Shown here one piece after another: positions 28,470 to 37,279 of a stretch of 64,000 nucleotides of DNA. The stretch covers positions 62,001 through 126,000 of the forward strand of contig NZ_JAIEMO010000009.1 of assembly GCF_019752095.1 (NCBI RefSeq), given 5' to 3'. The notes under the pieces are model-generated. The model was not told the origin of the DNA, ran no database searches, and saw nothing but the letters and a program-made list of their open reading frames with translations. Source of the stretch: Nitrosomonas sp. Its GTDB lineage: Bacteria; Pseudomonadota; Gammaproteobacteria; Burkholderiales; Nitrosomonadaceae. The translations under genes and the position numbers were made by a program. Numbering within the stretch: position 1 is the stretch's first letter; each line of letters begins with the position of its first letter.

Positions 28470-30701
28470 ATGTTTAAAACGCTTCCGGTTGCAGCGCACG
28501 ACTCTGGAAACTATTCAATGGAAATCAAAGTTAATTTTCTCGACAATCTCAGACTTGAAGCTAAGTTTGATGACTTTACTGTCATCACCGATCAGCCTAT
28601 TCGCTACAAAGGTGATGGCTCAGCACCAAGTCCTTTTGATTATTTTTTGGCTTCATCGGCTCTTTGTGCGGGCTATTTTGTGCGAGTGTATTGTTTGTCC
28701 CGTGACATTCCTACTGAAAACATCAGGCTGTCGCAGAACAATATTATTGATCCTGAAAATCGTTATAACCAAATCTTTCAAATTCAGGTGGAGCTGCCAG
28801 AAAGTATTTCTGATAAAGATCGCCAAGGCATCTTAAGATCAATTGACCGTTGTACAGTAAAGAAAGTAGTGCAAACTGGCCCTGAGTTTAAAATCGAGTC
28901 GGTTAAAAACCTCGACGAAGACGCACAGGTCATGCTTATGGGTCAGTTGGAAGGCAACTCCAGCACTTACATCTTAGGTAAAGACCTGTCACTTGAACAA
29001 ACCATCACGAACATGACTGGCATTTTGGCCGACCTTGGCATGAAGATTGAGATTGCTTCCTGGCGCAATATCGTACCCAATGTATGGTCACTGCATATAC
29101 GCGATGCAGCTTCGCCTACGTGTTATACCAACGGTAAAGGTTCCACCAAAGAGAGCGCACTTTGTTCGGCGCTAGGTGAGTTTATCGAGCGCCTTAACTG
29201 CAATTTATTTTACAACGATCAGTATTTTGGCGAAGAGATCGCCAGCAGAGATTTTGTGCATTATCCCAATGAAAAATGGTTTAAGCCGGGGCCAAATGAC
29301 GAGCTGCCAGCAGGCATTTTGGATGAATATTGTTTAGATATCTACAATGAAGACGGTGAACTGTGTGGCTCAAATCTTATTGATACCAACTCGGGGTTGG
29401 TTGAGCGTGGCATATGCGCTATTCCCTATGTGCGTCATTCCGATGGAGAAACCGTGTATTTCCCATCCAATCTGATTGAGAACTTATTCGTAAGTAACGG
29501 TATGAGTGCGGGCAATAACCGGTATGAAGCGCAAGTGCAATGTCTATCGGAAATCTTCGAGCGTGCGGTAAAAAAACAAATTATTGAAGAAGAAATTGTC
29601 TTGCCAGACGTACCGCAACACGTGCTTGAGAAGTACCCCGGCATCTTAGAGGGCATTAATGCTCTGGAAAAGAATGGATTCCCTGTGGTGATCAAAGATG
29701 CTTCATTAGGCGGTCAATTTCCGGTGATGTGTGTGACGTTAATGAACCCCAAAACGGGTGGCGTATTTGCATCATTCGGCGCCCACCCAAGCTTTGAAGT
29801 GGCGCTGGAGCGCAGCCTGACTGAATTACTACAAGGGCGCAGCTTTGAAGGTTTAAATGATGTGCCGCGACCAACTTTTAATAGCCTGGCGGTGAAGGAA
29901 CCAGAAAACTTTGTTGAGCACTTTATTGATTCAATGGGTGTTATCTCTTGGCGCTTTTTTAGTAGCCAGCATGATTATGAATTCTGCGAGTGGGATTTTT
30001 CCGGATCAAACAAAGAAGAAAAAGAGTACTTAATGGGTATTTTAAAGAATCTGGGCAAAGAAGTTTATATTGCCGAATTTTCCGACCTGGGTGCCATTGC
30101 TTGTCGCATCCTAGTGCCGGGTTATTCAGAAGTGTATCCAATTGAGGACCTTATTTGGGACAATACCAACAAGGCGCTGGATTACCGCGAAGATATCTTG
30201 AACATTCATTCTCTGAGTGATGACGCTTTGGTGAGTTTGGTCAATCGTTTAGAAGAAAGCCAGCTAGATAACTACATGGATATTAGAACCCTGATTGGCA
30301 TTGAGTTCGATGAAAATACTGTTTGGGGACAGCTGACCATTCTTGAGCTGAAAATTCTTATCACCCTTGCCTTAGGCAAGCTTGATGAGGCCATTGAGTT
30401 AGTAGAAGCATTCTTGCAGTACAACGACAATACTGTCGAGCGTGGCTTGTTCTATCAAGCGGTTCATGCAGTACTTGAGATCACTCTGGACAAAGAATTA
30501 GCGCTTGATCATTTTGTCGCCAACCTAAATAAAATGTTCGGTAAAAAAACCATGGGCAATGTGATCGGTTCTGTAACCGGAGAAGTGAAATTCTTTGGCT
30601 TAACCAAAACTAGCATGAAGCTAGAAGGCTTAGACAAACACCTAAGGCTAATCAGAAGCTACAAAAAGCTTCATCAAGCCCGCGAGGCGAATAAAGCATA
30701 A
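28470..30701 (+). CDS. OsmC-domain and YcaO-domain fusion protein
   Basis: Residues 1-150 form an OsmC/Ohr-type domain with conserved Cys66 (FLASSALCAG) and Cys128 (SIDRCTV), the peroxide-reactive pair in that family. Residues about 165-743 form a full E. coli-type YcaO. SWRNIVPNVWSLHIRD (about 197-212) and the ATP-binding TNGKGSTKESALCSALGEFIERL (split, 220-242) are clear. An all-helical C-terminal third follows. YcaO enzymes activate amide oxygens with ATP, and E. coli YcaO has been linked to beta-methylthiolation of ribosomal protein S12. A start at 28518 is possible but would clip the OsmC domain. This two-domain arrangement occurs in other proteobacteria. Its substrate is unproven. Confidence 0.92.
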   Translation: MFKTLPVAAHDSGNYSMEIKVNFLDNLRLEAKFDDFTVITDQPIRYKGDGSAPSPFDYFLASSALCAGYFVRVYCLSRDIPTENIRLSQNNIIDPENRYNQIFQIQVELPESISDKDRQGILRSIDRCTVKKVVQTGPEFKIESVKNLDEDAQVMLMGQLEGNSSTYILGKDLSLEQTITNMTGILADLGMKIEIASWRNIVPNVWSLHIRDAASPTCYTNGKGSTKESALCSALGEFIERLNCNLFYNDQYFGEEIASRDFVHYPNEKWFKPGPNDELPAGILDEYCLDIYNEDGELCGSNLIDTNSGLVERGICAIPYVRHSDGETVYFPSNLIENLFVSNGMSAGNNRYEAQVQCLSEIFERAVKKQIIEEEIVLPDVPQHVLEKYPGILEGINALEKNGFPVVIKDASLGGQFPVMCVTLMNPKTGGVFASFGAHPSFEVALERSLTELLQGRSFEGLNDVPRPTFNSLAVKEPENFVEHFIDSMGVISWRFFSSQHDYEFCEWDFSGSNKEEKEYLMGILKNLGKEVYIAEFSDLGAIACRILVPGYSEVYPIEDLIWDNTNKALDYREDILNIHSLSDDALVSLVNRLEESQLDNYMDIRTLIGIEFDENTVWGQLTILELKILITLALGKLDEAIELVEAFLQYNDNTVERGLFYQAVHAVLEITLDKELALDHFVANLNKMFGKKTMGNVIGSVTGEVKFFGLTKTSMKLEGLDKHLRLIRSYKKLHQAREANKA

Positions 30702-30946
30702 CGGGTCAAGTGACTTGAAATTCCTGGGATACAATACTTAATTGTGCTGAAATTCAATCAAACTCAAAACAGATGGGATCAGTTGCAGAATAGCGGATAT
30801 AGATTACAAAACAAGAATTCATGCAATCCATCGAAAATATTCTTAATTCTAGACCTGTCTCCATGTTTCTCCGGTGCGGTCAAAAAACATGACTAATGCA
30901 TCGGTGGAATTCTCAATTCGCGACCTGCCCCCAATTCTTTTTGTGA
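30702..30946. other. intergenic region with 24-bp imperfect direct repeats
   Basis: No gene is seen. Two copies of a 24-bp sequence lie at 30839-30862 and 30909-30932 (both contain GACCTG near the end), 70 bases apart. Short AATTCTTTG repeats follow. It looks like degraded mobile-element flank. Confidence 0.5.
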
Positions 30947-31675
30947 CCCCAATTCTTTGCAATTCTTTGTGAAAAAGCAATAGAAATTGCAGATCAGGCA
31001 TTTGAGCGATTCGAGCTGGTAATGCGTTACATCATTGGCAATACAACATCTCGATTTGAAGTTGGTGTACTAAATTACCAAGGTTGGAGGCATCGAAGAG
31101 CATATATTTTTTCTGATGATGGCCAAGCATCAAGTTCAGCGAGCAATCATGGTTCCTTTGAACCAATACCACTAGATAATCCATATTTCTTAAATGAAGA
31201 GGCTGGTTATAAATACGCTTGGAGTATTGCAAGCAGCAATAACCTAAATCAATTTTAAAAACGAATACTTTTAGCAATTGAGTGGATAGGGCAATCAATT
31301 GCTGATCCATTACCTCAAAGTGCATTTCTTAAATCAGCAATAGCACTAGAAATTATCTTCACATATAGTGAAAAAAACATCATCACTCCATCAATTCTTA
31401 ATCAAATATCAGAGGGTGTTGCACTTATTCTTGGTAACGAAGTTAATGAAAGACTAGAAATTGAAACAAAGGTTAAGAGGCTATATGGGCTACGTTCCGC
31501 GATTGTGCATTCAGGGAACAAGAATATAAGTGAATCCGATCATCAGCATATGCTGGGAATATCGCGCGCTGTGGTTGCCAAGATTCTAACATCGGAAGCA
31601 CTTATAAAAATTGGATCTGTTGAAAAATTGTATGATTTACTTAAAAGCACAAAGTATTCAGGAAATGCAATATAA
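30947..31675 (+). pseudogene. broken HEPN-type (Apea-like) gene in an integron cassette
   Basis: The frame is open from 30947 and reads coherently through a first M at 31022. It meets a TAA at 31256-31258 and continues in the same frame as sensible protein to TAA at 31673-31675. The downstream part carries LYGLRSAIVHSGNKN, whose R-x4-H is the HEPN RNase motif, in the setting typical of Apea-like HEPN proteins. The N-terminal part has no clear start codon with a ribosome site and may be truncated. The final stop lies inside an integron attC site, the usual layout of a cassette gene. Function lost or reduced unless the stop is read through. Confidence 0.75.
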
Positions 31676-31750
31676 CAAACGCCTCAAACATCGTTCGCTT
31701 CACTCACTGGACTTGCGACAAGCCGAAAGCCGTTTAGGCGGGCGTTAAAT
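31670..31750 (+). other. integron attC recombination site (VCR-like)
   Basis: The 81-bp element starts with TAACAAACGCCTCAAAC and ends with GTTTAGGCGGGCGTTAAAT, closely matching the ends of Vibrio cholerae repeats as I know them. The core GTTAAAT (31744-31750) fits GTTRRRY exactly, and the partner ATATAAC (31670-31676) fits with one change. The outer arms pair as TAAC, CGCCT and AAAC with one unpaired C, the extrahelical base expected of attC. The interior is about 45 bases long. Confidence 0.85.
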
Positions 31751-31770
31751 AATGATTAGCACAATTCAGT

Positions 31771-31776
31771 TATAAT
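31771..31776 (+). promoter_or_regulatory. candidate -10 box of cspA
   Basis: TATAAT lies 79 bases upstream of cspA, immediately after the attC site, with no convincing -35. This would give a leader of about 70 bases, typical of cold-shock genes. Confidence 0.4.
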
Positions 31777-31854
31777 GCGGGTTATTAAATAATTTTGTAA
31801 AAAAGCAGGATACGGAAGGTTGTTGAATATTAAATTTAAGAGGAGAAATAAGGC

Positions 31855-32061
31855 ATGAGTACAGGTACAGTAAAGTGGTTCAATGCAAGTAAAGGTTTCG
31901 GTTTTATTACCCCAGATGATGGAGGAAAGGATCTGTTTGTTCATCATTCTGAAATCCAAAGTGGGGGTGGTTATGCGACACTCAACGATGGTCAGAAAGT
32001 GGAATATGAAGCTGGGCAAGGCCAGAAAGGTCCATGCGCTAATAAGGTTGTGCCTGTATAA
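31855..32061 (+). CDS. cspA: cold-shock protein, CspA family
   Basis: The 68-residue protein is a single OB-fold that binds single-stranded RNA and DNA and melts RNA structure. The two RNA-binding motifs are intact: KGFGFITP (RNP1, residues about 15-22) and DLFVHHSEI (RNP2, about 28-36). GAGGAG nine bases before the ATG is a strong ribosome site. It lies between the attC site and the divergent RNase H gene. Whether it is itself an integron cassette is unclear (a weak second site lies at 32099-32177). Confidence 0.95.
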   Translation: MSTGTVKWFNASKGFGFITPDDGGKDLFVHHSEIQSGGGYATLNDGQKVEYEAGQGQKGPCANKVVPV

Positions 32062-32273
32062 TCCCTTAAATTACATCTGCTTGGTCAGGTTTTTACACAT
32101 AACAAGTCGTATCGGCTCGGACAGCTCGCCGCGGTTTTTGGATCATGCTCTGGGCTGACGGTTATGCTGAACGTTATCTCTGATAAAATGAAATTTGCAC
32201 TATCTCACCGTCTACTTCGGGTCGCGTCGAGCCTAATTGTTCGTTACAATTCCGCTCTCCCACACGCCGTAGA

Positions 32274-32762
32274 CTAAGAATATTCTCGCAACGCACGCCT
32301 AGATGCCTGATCTACCAAACCAAATAGTCTATCGATCTCATCTTTCTTGCTGGATGCTTGGTGGCCTACTATCTTAACTAATTCGCAATTTAGCCTGGCG
32401 GTCAATCGGTAAAATTCCTGGTATAGCTCATAATTATTCAGCGGTCTGTTTTTGCTCGAAAAATAATTGCTTTGTTCAAGACGGGCCCGCCTTCCTGGCA
32501 GACCAATAATATTTTGAGAATCTGTATACACCGTCAAGGCAATATCGCACCCGTTAGCCAAAGCAATCATCTCATTCAGTGACCACAATAGCGTTTGCAA
32601 TTCCAATTTAGTCGAACTGGTTTGTTCGAAACGTTTCACTTTCACCCTGTATTTAAGCGAGTCTATAGATACTTTCAAATCAGACACAACAAGATAAGCG
32701 CCATACCCTACCTTTAACTGAGTATTAACACTACCGTCAGTAAAAATCCGTAAATGAAGCAT
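32274..32762 (-). CDS. divergent ribonuclease H family protein
   Basis: The 162-residue protein keeps the RNase HI catalytic set: Asp in RIFTDGSVN (about 9), Glu in STKLELQTLLWSL (about 53), Asp in TVYTDSQNI (about 81), and a C-terminal Asp in GLVDQASRRA (about 152). The KIVGHQASSKKDE stretch supplies the His. The fold should cut RNA in RNA-DNA hybrids. It differs from cellular RnhA in having an insertion around LPGRRARLEQSNYF and a simplified C-terminus, so it is probably an accessory copy. It stands alone on the minus strand in the plastic region. Confidence 0.8.
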   Translation of the reverse strand: MLHLRIFTDGSVNTQLKVGYGAYLVVSDLKVSIDSLKYRVKVKRFEQTSSTKLELQTLLWSLNEMIALANGCDIALTVYTDSQNIIGLPGRRARLEQSNYFSSKNRPLNNYELYQEFYRLTARLNCELVKIVGHQASSKKDEIDRLFGLVDQASRRALREYS

Positions 32763-32863
32763 TTTTTAAAATCCGTTCAAAACCAAGATGCCGTTTCATC
32801 ATGATCGATCAATCACTTAGTTCTACACTACTGATTCCATAATCCGAAATAAGGAATCAAGCT

Positions 32864-33515
32864 ATGATGAATACTACACAAATTCGGAACCATAGAGAAC
32901 CTTGGAACAAATGCAAACCTGTGAGGCAGAAGGCTCCGCTTAAACTAAGGGTTCGAGATGTTTCCCAGGGTAGTCAAATGTTAAGTCGAGCTATGGTTGA
33001 ACAACAAAAAACTCACGAGCCAGTGCAATTTGAGATCACCGAACTGACTAGCAGGCTGTTGAAAAACGTTTTCGAAGCAGCTGATCCAAGGCAAAAGCAG
33101 GTGAAAAAGCGCAATGCCTAATAAATGAGCATTTTGAACCTGTTTTTAACACCGCAGCGTCAATGCAGATAGTTTTTCAACAGCCTGCTAGGGATGCTGT
33201 ATCAGATTGGATCAACCACGCTAGGCTTAAAAACGAGAATTATCTATTGCCGAGTAGAATCAAATTATCACCACACTTATCTACGCGGCAATATGCGAGG
33301 ATTGCCCACTCCTGGATAAAACTGATTGGACTTGAATCTGCCGCCTACGGTACGCATTCGATGCGACGAACCAAAGCTTCACTGATTTAGAAAAAAACCA
33401 AGAATCTAAGAGCCGTCCAGCTTTTATTAGGCCACACAAAACTGGAGAGTACTTTCGGTATTTAGGAATTGAGGTCGATGATGCATTGGAAATGGCCGAA
33501 CAAACTGAAGTATAA
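32864..33515 (+). pseudogene. tyrosine recombinase (phage-type integrase) remnant
   Basis: The N-terminal MNTTQIRNHREPWNKCKPV runs directly into RVRDVSQGSQMLSRAMVEQQKTHEPVQFEIT (joined here in pieces), skipping the block that normally holds the first catalytic Arg. A 136-bp MITE then interrupts the frame. After it the protein resumes (VSDWINHARLKNENYLLPS, HLSTRQYARIAHSW, the H-x-x-R box THSMRRTKASL), hits TAG at 33388-33390, and continues (LLLGHTKLEST). A one-base deletion shifts frame near 33450. The Tyr region (YLGIEVDDALEMAEQTEV) ends at TAA 33513-33515. Four independent lesions make it a clear pseudogene. Confidence 0.85.
33052..33187. mobile_element. 136-bp MITE with 16-bp perfect terminal repeats and CTAG target duplication
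   Basis: CAGGCTGTTGAAAAAC (33052-33067) is repeated inverted at 33172-33187. CTAG at 33048-33051 and 33188-33191 flanks the element as a target-site duplication. No transposase is encoded. The terminal sequence resembles IS1182 or IS5-like ends from memory, but the parent element is unidentified. It interrupts the integrase pseudogene. Confidence 0.85.
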
Positions 33516-33628
33516 CTTTGGATATCAGCGGCCACTTTGTGGTGGTAGTTGTTCGGCCGAATTCAGTCAGTCAAATTCAATTCAGATTAATTTCTAAAGC
33601 TGTCAGCTTAAATTTTAGCTAATACAAC

Positions 33629-35455
33629 TTACCCCACCACAATCTCAATCAACACTTCATTCGGATTCACCGATTCGCCTTTCACCACATGCACGGCTTT
33701 GATGGTTCCAGCAATCGGTGCGGTGATTTCCGTTTCCATTTTCATGGCTTCGGTGATTAAGACAGGTTGTCCGGCGTTGACTTTTTGGCCGACTTTGACT
33801 AACACGTCCAGAACATTGCACGGCATGCTCACAACGACATCGCCTTCGCCAGCAGGACGCTGGCGTTTGCTGGCGATGTTGCTTTTGACAGCGCCTTGCG
33901 TGCCGCCGTCCAGCACGATTTCATCGAGCGTTTCGACGACAACTTCTTCCGGGACGCCGTCCACCATAAAATAAAAATGGCGCAAGGTTTCATTTTTAGG
34001 GCTGGTGCCGGTGACTCTGATGTGGTACGACTCGCCATGCAGCGCTACGTTGAATTCGGTCGGCGCTTTTTGCTCGCCACCGACCGTTGTTGAAGCTGTT
34101 TCCAAAGGTTCAGGTATCAGATGGCCGGTTGAACGGAGTTCCAGGAATTGTTTGCCGACTTCCGGGAACATGGCGTAGCTGAGAACGTCTTCATCATTAT
34201 TCGCCAGATGGCCGATTTCCCGGCGTAGCTGTTCAAATTCCGGTTTCAATAGATCTGCGGGGCGGCAATCGATAATATCTTCCTTGCCAATTGCGCGTTT
34301 TTGCAAGTTGGCATTCATTGGTGCCGGTGCTTTGCCGTAGCCGCCTTGCAAATAGCGCTTTACTTCGTTGGTGATGGTGGAATAGCGTTTTCCAGTCAGG
34401 ACATTGAGTGCTGCTTGCGAACCGACGATCTGCGATGTCGGCGTGACCAAAGGCGGATAGCCCAGATCTTTGCGCACGCGGGGGATTTCTTCGTAGACTT
34501 GATTGATCCGATCCAGAGCGTTTTGTTCTTGCAATTGATTGGCTAAATTCGAAATCATTCCGCCTGGAACCTGAAACACGTGAACCCGGGTGTCGACGCC
34601 GGTGAACTCGCTTTCAAAGCGGTGGTATTTTTTGCGAATCTGTACAAAATAATCGTTCACTTCCTGTAATTTCTGCAAACTCAGGCCGGTATCGTATTCT
34701 GTATCCTGCAGTGCCATGACTAGGCTTTCAGTGGGTGGATGGCTGGTGCCGCCCGACCACGATGACAATGCTGTATCGATATACCGGCAACCGGCTTCGA
34801 TGGCTTTCAATTGGCACATTTCTGCGAGCCCGGAAGTGGCATGGCAATGCAAGTGGATGGGCAGATCGACCGCTTGTTTCAGGGCGCTGACCAGTTCATA
34901 GGTGACATACGGTGTTAGCAGACCGGCCATATCTTTGATGACAATCGAATCACAGCCGAACTCAGCCAAATCTTTGGCCAGTGACACGAAACTATTGACA
35001 TCGTGCACCGGGCTGGTGGTGTAGCAAATGGTTCCTTGCGCGTGCTTGCCGTATTCCTTGGTGGCTTGGATGGCAGTTTCGAGATTGCGCATGTCGTTCA
35101 ATGCGTCGAAAATACGAAAAACATCCATGCCGTTTTCAGCTGCTTTTTTCACAAAGGCTCGCACCACATCATCGGAATAATGACGGTAGCCGAGCAGATT
35201 TTGTCCACGCAGCAGCATTTGTAATGGCGTATTGGGCAGGGCGGCTTTAAGTTTGCTGAGACGTTCCCAGGGATCTTCCTTTAAGAACCGCAAGCAGGCG
35301 TCAAACGTCGCACCGCCCCAGCATTCCAGCGACCAGTAGCCTATGCTGTCAAGCATTGCGCAGGCGGGTAGCATGTCTTCCGTGCGCAAACGAGTCGCGA
35401 TCAGAGATTGATGCGCATCGCGCAATATGACATCGGTAATATGAACTTTTTGCAT
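33629..35455 (-). CDS. pyruvate carboxylase subunit B (carboxyltransferase plus biotin carrier)
   Basis: The 608-residue protein joins a carboxyltransferase TIM barrel (residues about 1-470) to a biotinyl carrier domain with the biotinylated Lys in EAMKMETEI (about 574-582). The barrel begins ITDVILRDAHQSLIATR with the metal-binding Asp, and carries DSIVIKDMAGLLTP and HLHCHATSG. The same architecture serves oxaloacetate decarboxylase alpha, but the gene sits with a biotin carboxylase and lacks the sodium-pump beta and gamma partners, so it should carboxylate pyruvate to oxaloacetate. It lies 30 bases after subunit A in an operon. Confidence 0.93.
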   Translation of the reverse strand: MQKVHITDVILRDAHQSLIATRLRTEDMLPACAMLDSIGYWSLECWGGATFDACLRFLKEDPWERLSKLKAALPNTPLQMLLRGQNLLGYRHYSDDVVRAFVKKAAENGMDVFRIFDALNDMRNLETAIQATKEYGKHAQGTICYTTSPVHDVNSFVSLAKDLAEFGCDSIVIKDMAGLLTPYVTYELVSALKQAVDLPIHLHCHATSGLAEMCQLKAIEAGCRYIDTALSSWSGGTSHPPTESLVMALQDTEYDTGLSLQKLQEVNDYFVQIRKKYHRFESEFTGVDTRVHVFQVPGGMISNLANQLQEQNALDRINQVYEEIPRVRKDLGYPPLVTPTSQIVGSQAALNVLTGKRYSTITNEVKRYLQGGYGKAPAPMNANLQKRAIGKEDIIDCRPADLLKPEFEQLRREIGHLANNDEDVLSYAMFPEVGKQFLELRSTGHLIPEPLETASTTVGGEQKAPTEFNVALHGESYHIRVTGTSPKNETLRHFYFMVDGVPEEVVVETLDEIVLDGGTQGAVKSNIASKRQRPAGEGDVVVSMPCNVLDVLVKVGQKVNAGQPVLITEAMKMETEITAPIAGTIKAVHVVKGESVNPNEVLIEIVVG

Positions 35456-35485
35456 GATTTTTCCTTGATTAACCCGTAAGTATAC

Positions 35486-36907
35486 TCACAGACCTGTGTG
35501 CGAAGCCATTGCGGCAGCTATGACGCTAGCGAGCACTTCGGGTTGTGGCTTATCGGAATAATTGATCAAAGCGGGGTTTTGCTCAACAAAACCGGTATTG
35601 AACCGGGCTGCGCGAAACTGCGGATGTTTCAGGATCTTTAGATAGTATGGAATCGTGGTTTTGACGCCAAATACGCCCATGTCGCGCAACGTACGCTGCC
35701 CGCGCTTAATCGCGTCTTCCCAGGTCAGTGCGCTGACGATGACTTTCGCCACCATGGAATCATAAAAAGGCGGAATTTCATAACCGGTGTATATCGCGGT
35801 ATCAGTTCGTACGCCGGGGCCACCAGGCGCATAATAACGGGAAATGCGGCCAAAGCTGGGCAAGAAATTATTTTTTGGATCTTCGGCGTTGATCCGGAAC
35901 TGAATCGCATAACCCCGCCGCACAATCTCTTCCTGCTTGGAGCGTAGCGGCAAACCAGCCGCCACGCGAATTTGTTCCTCGACAATATCGACGCCGGTGA
36001 TTGTTTCAGTAATGGTATGCTCGACCTGCACACGCGTATTCATTTCCATGAAATAAAACCGGCCGCTGTCATCCAACAGAAACTCGACTGTGCCGGCATT
36101 AGTGTAGCCGACCGATTTCGCGGCAATGACTGCGAGACCGCCGATGTACTGACGTTGCGCTTCGTCCAGTTGTGGCGATGGTGCAATTTCTATCAGTTTC
36201 TGATTGCGGCGCTGAATCGAGCAATCCCGTTCGTAGAGATGAATCACGTTGCCATGATGGTCTGCCAGAATCTGCACCTCAACGTGTATTGGGTTGACGA
36301 TGCACTTTTCCAGAAAAACATCAGCGCTGCCAAACGCCTTTGTGGCTTCGGAAATGACCCGGGTGTAATTGCGCTTCAGTTCGTCAGCATTATCACAGCG
36401 CCTGATGCCGCGGCCGCCGCCGCCAGAAGTGGCTTTCAACATGATCGGATAACCAATCTGTGCTGCGATTTCCTGGGCTTGTTCTACCGACTGCAAATTG
36501 CCATCCGATCCGGGCGTAACCGGTATACCGGCAGCTTTCATCGCTTTCCGGGCTTCGGTTTTGTTCCCCATGCGGTGGATGACGTCCGCATTGGGTCCAA
36601 TGAAAATAAGTCCACGCTTTTTACACGCGCTTGCAAATTTCGCATTTTCAGAAAGAAATCCGTAACCCGGGTGCACCGCATCGCAACCGGTCGCGAGAGC
36701 TAAGTCAACCAAGGCATGAATGTTCAGATAGCATGCTACGGGGTCGCTACCGATACAATAAGATTCATCCGCTTTTTTAATATGCAACGCGAAACGATCG
36801 GCTTCCGAATAAATGGCGACCGAGCGAATGCCCATTTCAGAACAGGCGCGAATAATGCGAACAGCAATCTCACCGCGATTGGCAATGAATATTTTACGTA
36901 ACATCAT
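35486..36907 (-). CDS. pyruvate carboxylase subunit A (biotin carboxylase)
   Basis: The 473-residue ATP-grasp enzyme carboxylates the biotin on subunit B. It begins LRKIFIANRGEIAVRIIRA and has the glycine-rich ATP loop KATSGGGGRGIRR (residues about 158-170). MEMNTRVQVEHTITE (about 290-304) and the C-terminal domain NAEDPKNNFLPS (about 345-356) follow. AccC of fatty acid synthesis is very similar, and the pairing with an oadA-type gene argues for the two-subunit pyruvate carboxylase (anaplerotic CO2 fixation). Start is either of two adjacent ATGs. Confidence 0.93.
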   Translation of the reverse strand: MMLRKIFIANRGEIAVRIIRACSEMGIRSVAIYSEADRFALHIKKADESYCIGSDPVACYLNIHALVDLALATGCDAVHPGYGFLSENAKFASACKKRGLIFIGPNADVIHRMGNKTEARKAMKAAGIPVTPGSDGNLQSVEQAQEIAAQIGYPIMLKATSGGGGRGIRRCDNADELKRNYTRVISEATKAFGSADVFLEKCIVNPIHVEVQILADHHGNVIHLYERDCSIQRRNQKLIEIAPSPQLDEAQRQYIGGLAVIAAKSVGYTNAGTVEFLLDDSGRFYFMEMNTRVQVEHTITETITGVDIVEEQIRVAAGLPLRSKQEEIVRRGYAIQFRINAEDPKNNFLPSFGRISRYYAPGGPGVRTDTAIYTGYEIPPFYDSMVAKVIVSALTWEDAIKRGQRTLRDMGVFGVKTTIPYYLKILKHPQFRAARFNTGFVEQNPALINYSDKPQPEVLASVIAAAMASHTGL

Positions 36908-37279
36908 ATTGGTATTTGGAACACTTTGAAAAACGATAATGCGCGTATTCTACCCGATCAATTCTGGAATTTTATCCAGCATTGACTGAAGGTGATCATT
37001 TTTCGTCGAGAAATGATGATTCAATACGGGAGCTTGATGGATGTTTGTAATATATAATAATTTAATAACAATGTGTTATTTTTGTTGGTTGTCTTGAATT
37101 GATGGGTTTGGCACGGATTTCACTTTTGAGATGAAATAGGTCGGACTGTTTGAAGATATGGTTTGTCTGTCTATCGGCCTGGAGCAGGTGTTGGTGGCAG
37201 TTTGACTTTTTCATGCGGCTGAAATATATGATTTGATACTTTAATACACAAGCATCATGCTTTTTACTGTTATTGCTTG
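36908..37279. other. intergenic region, nothing recognised
   Basis: This AT-rich stretch holds only short unsupported frames. I see no terminator with a strong stem, no tRNA and no repeat. Confidence 0.5.

Noticed and set aside
35972..36703. 243-codon open frame on the plus strand
   Set aside because: It lies entirely antisense to the biotin carboxylase gene and has no family signal. Long antisense frames are expected opposite conserved genes.
33629..36907. sodium-pumping oxaloacetate decarboxylase
   Set aside because: The alpha-like protein is paired with a biotin carboxylase and no membrane beta or gamma subunit is present, so pyruvate carboxylase fits better.
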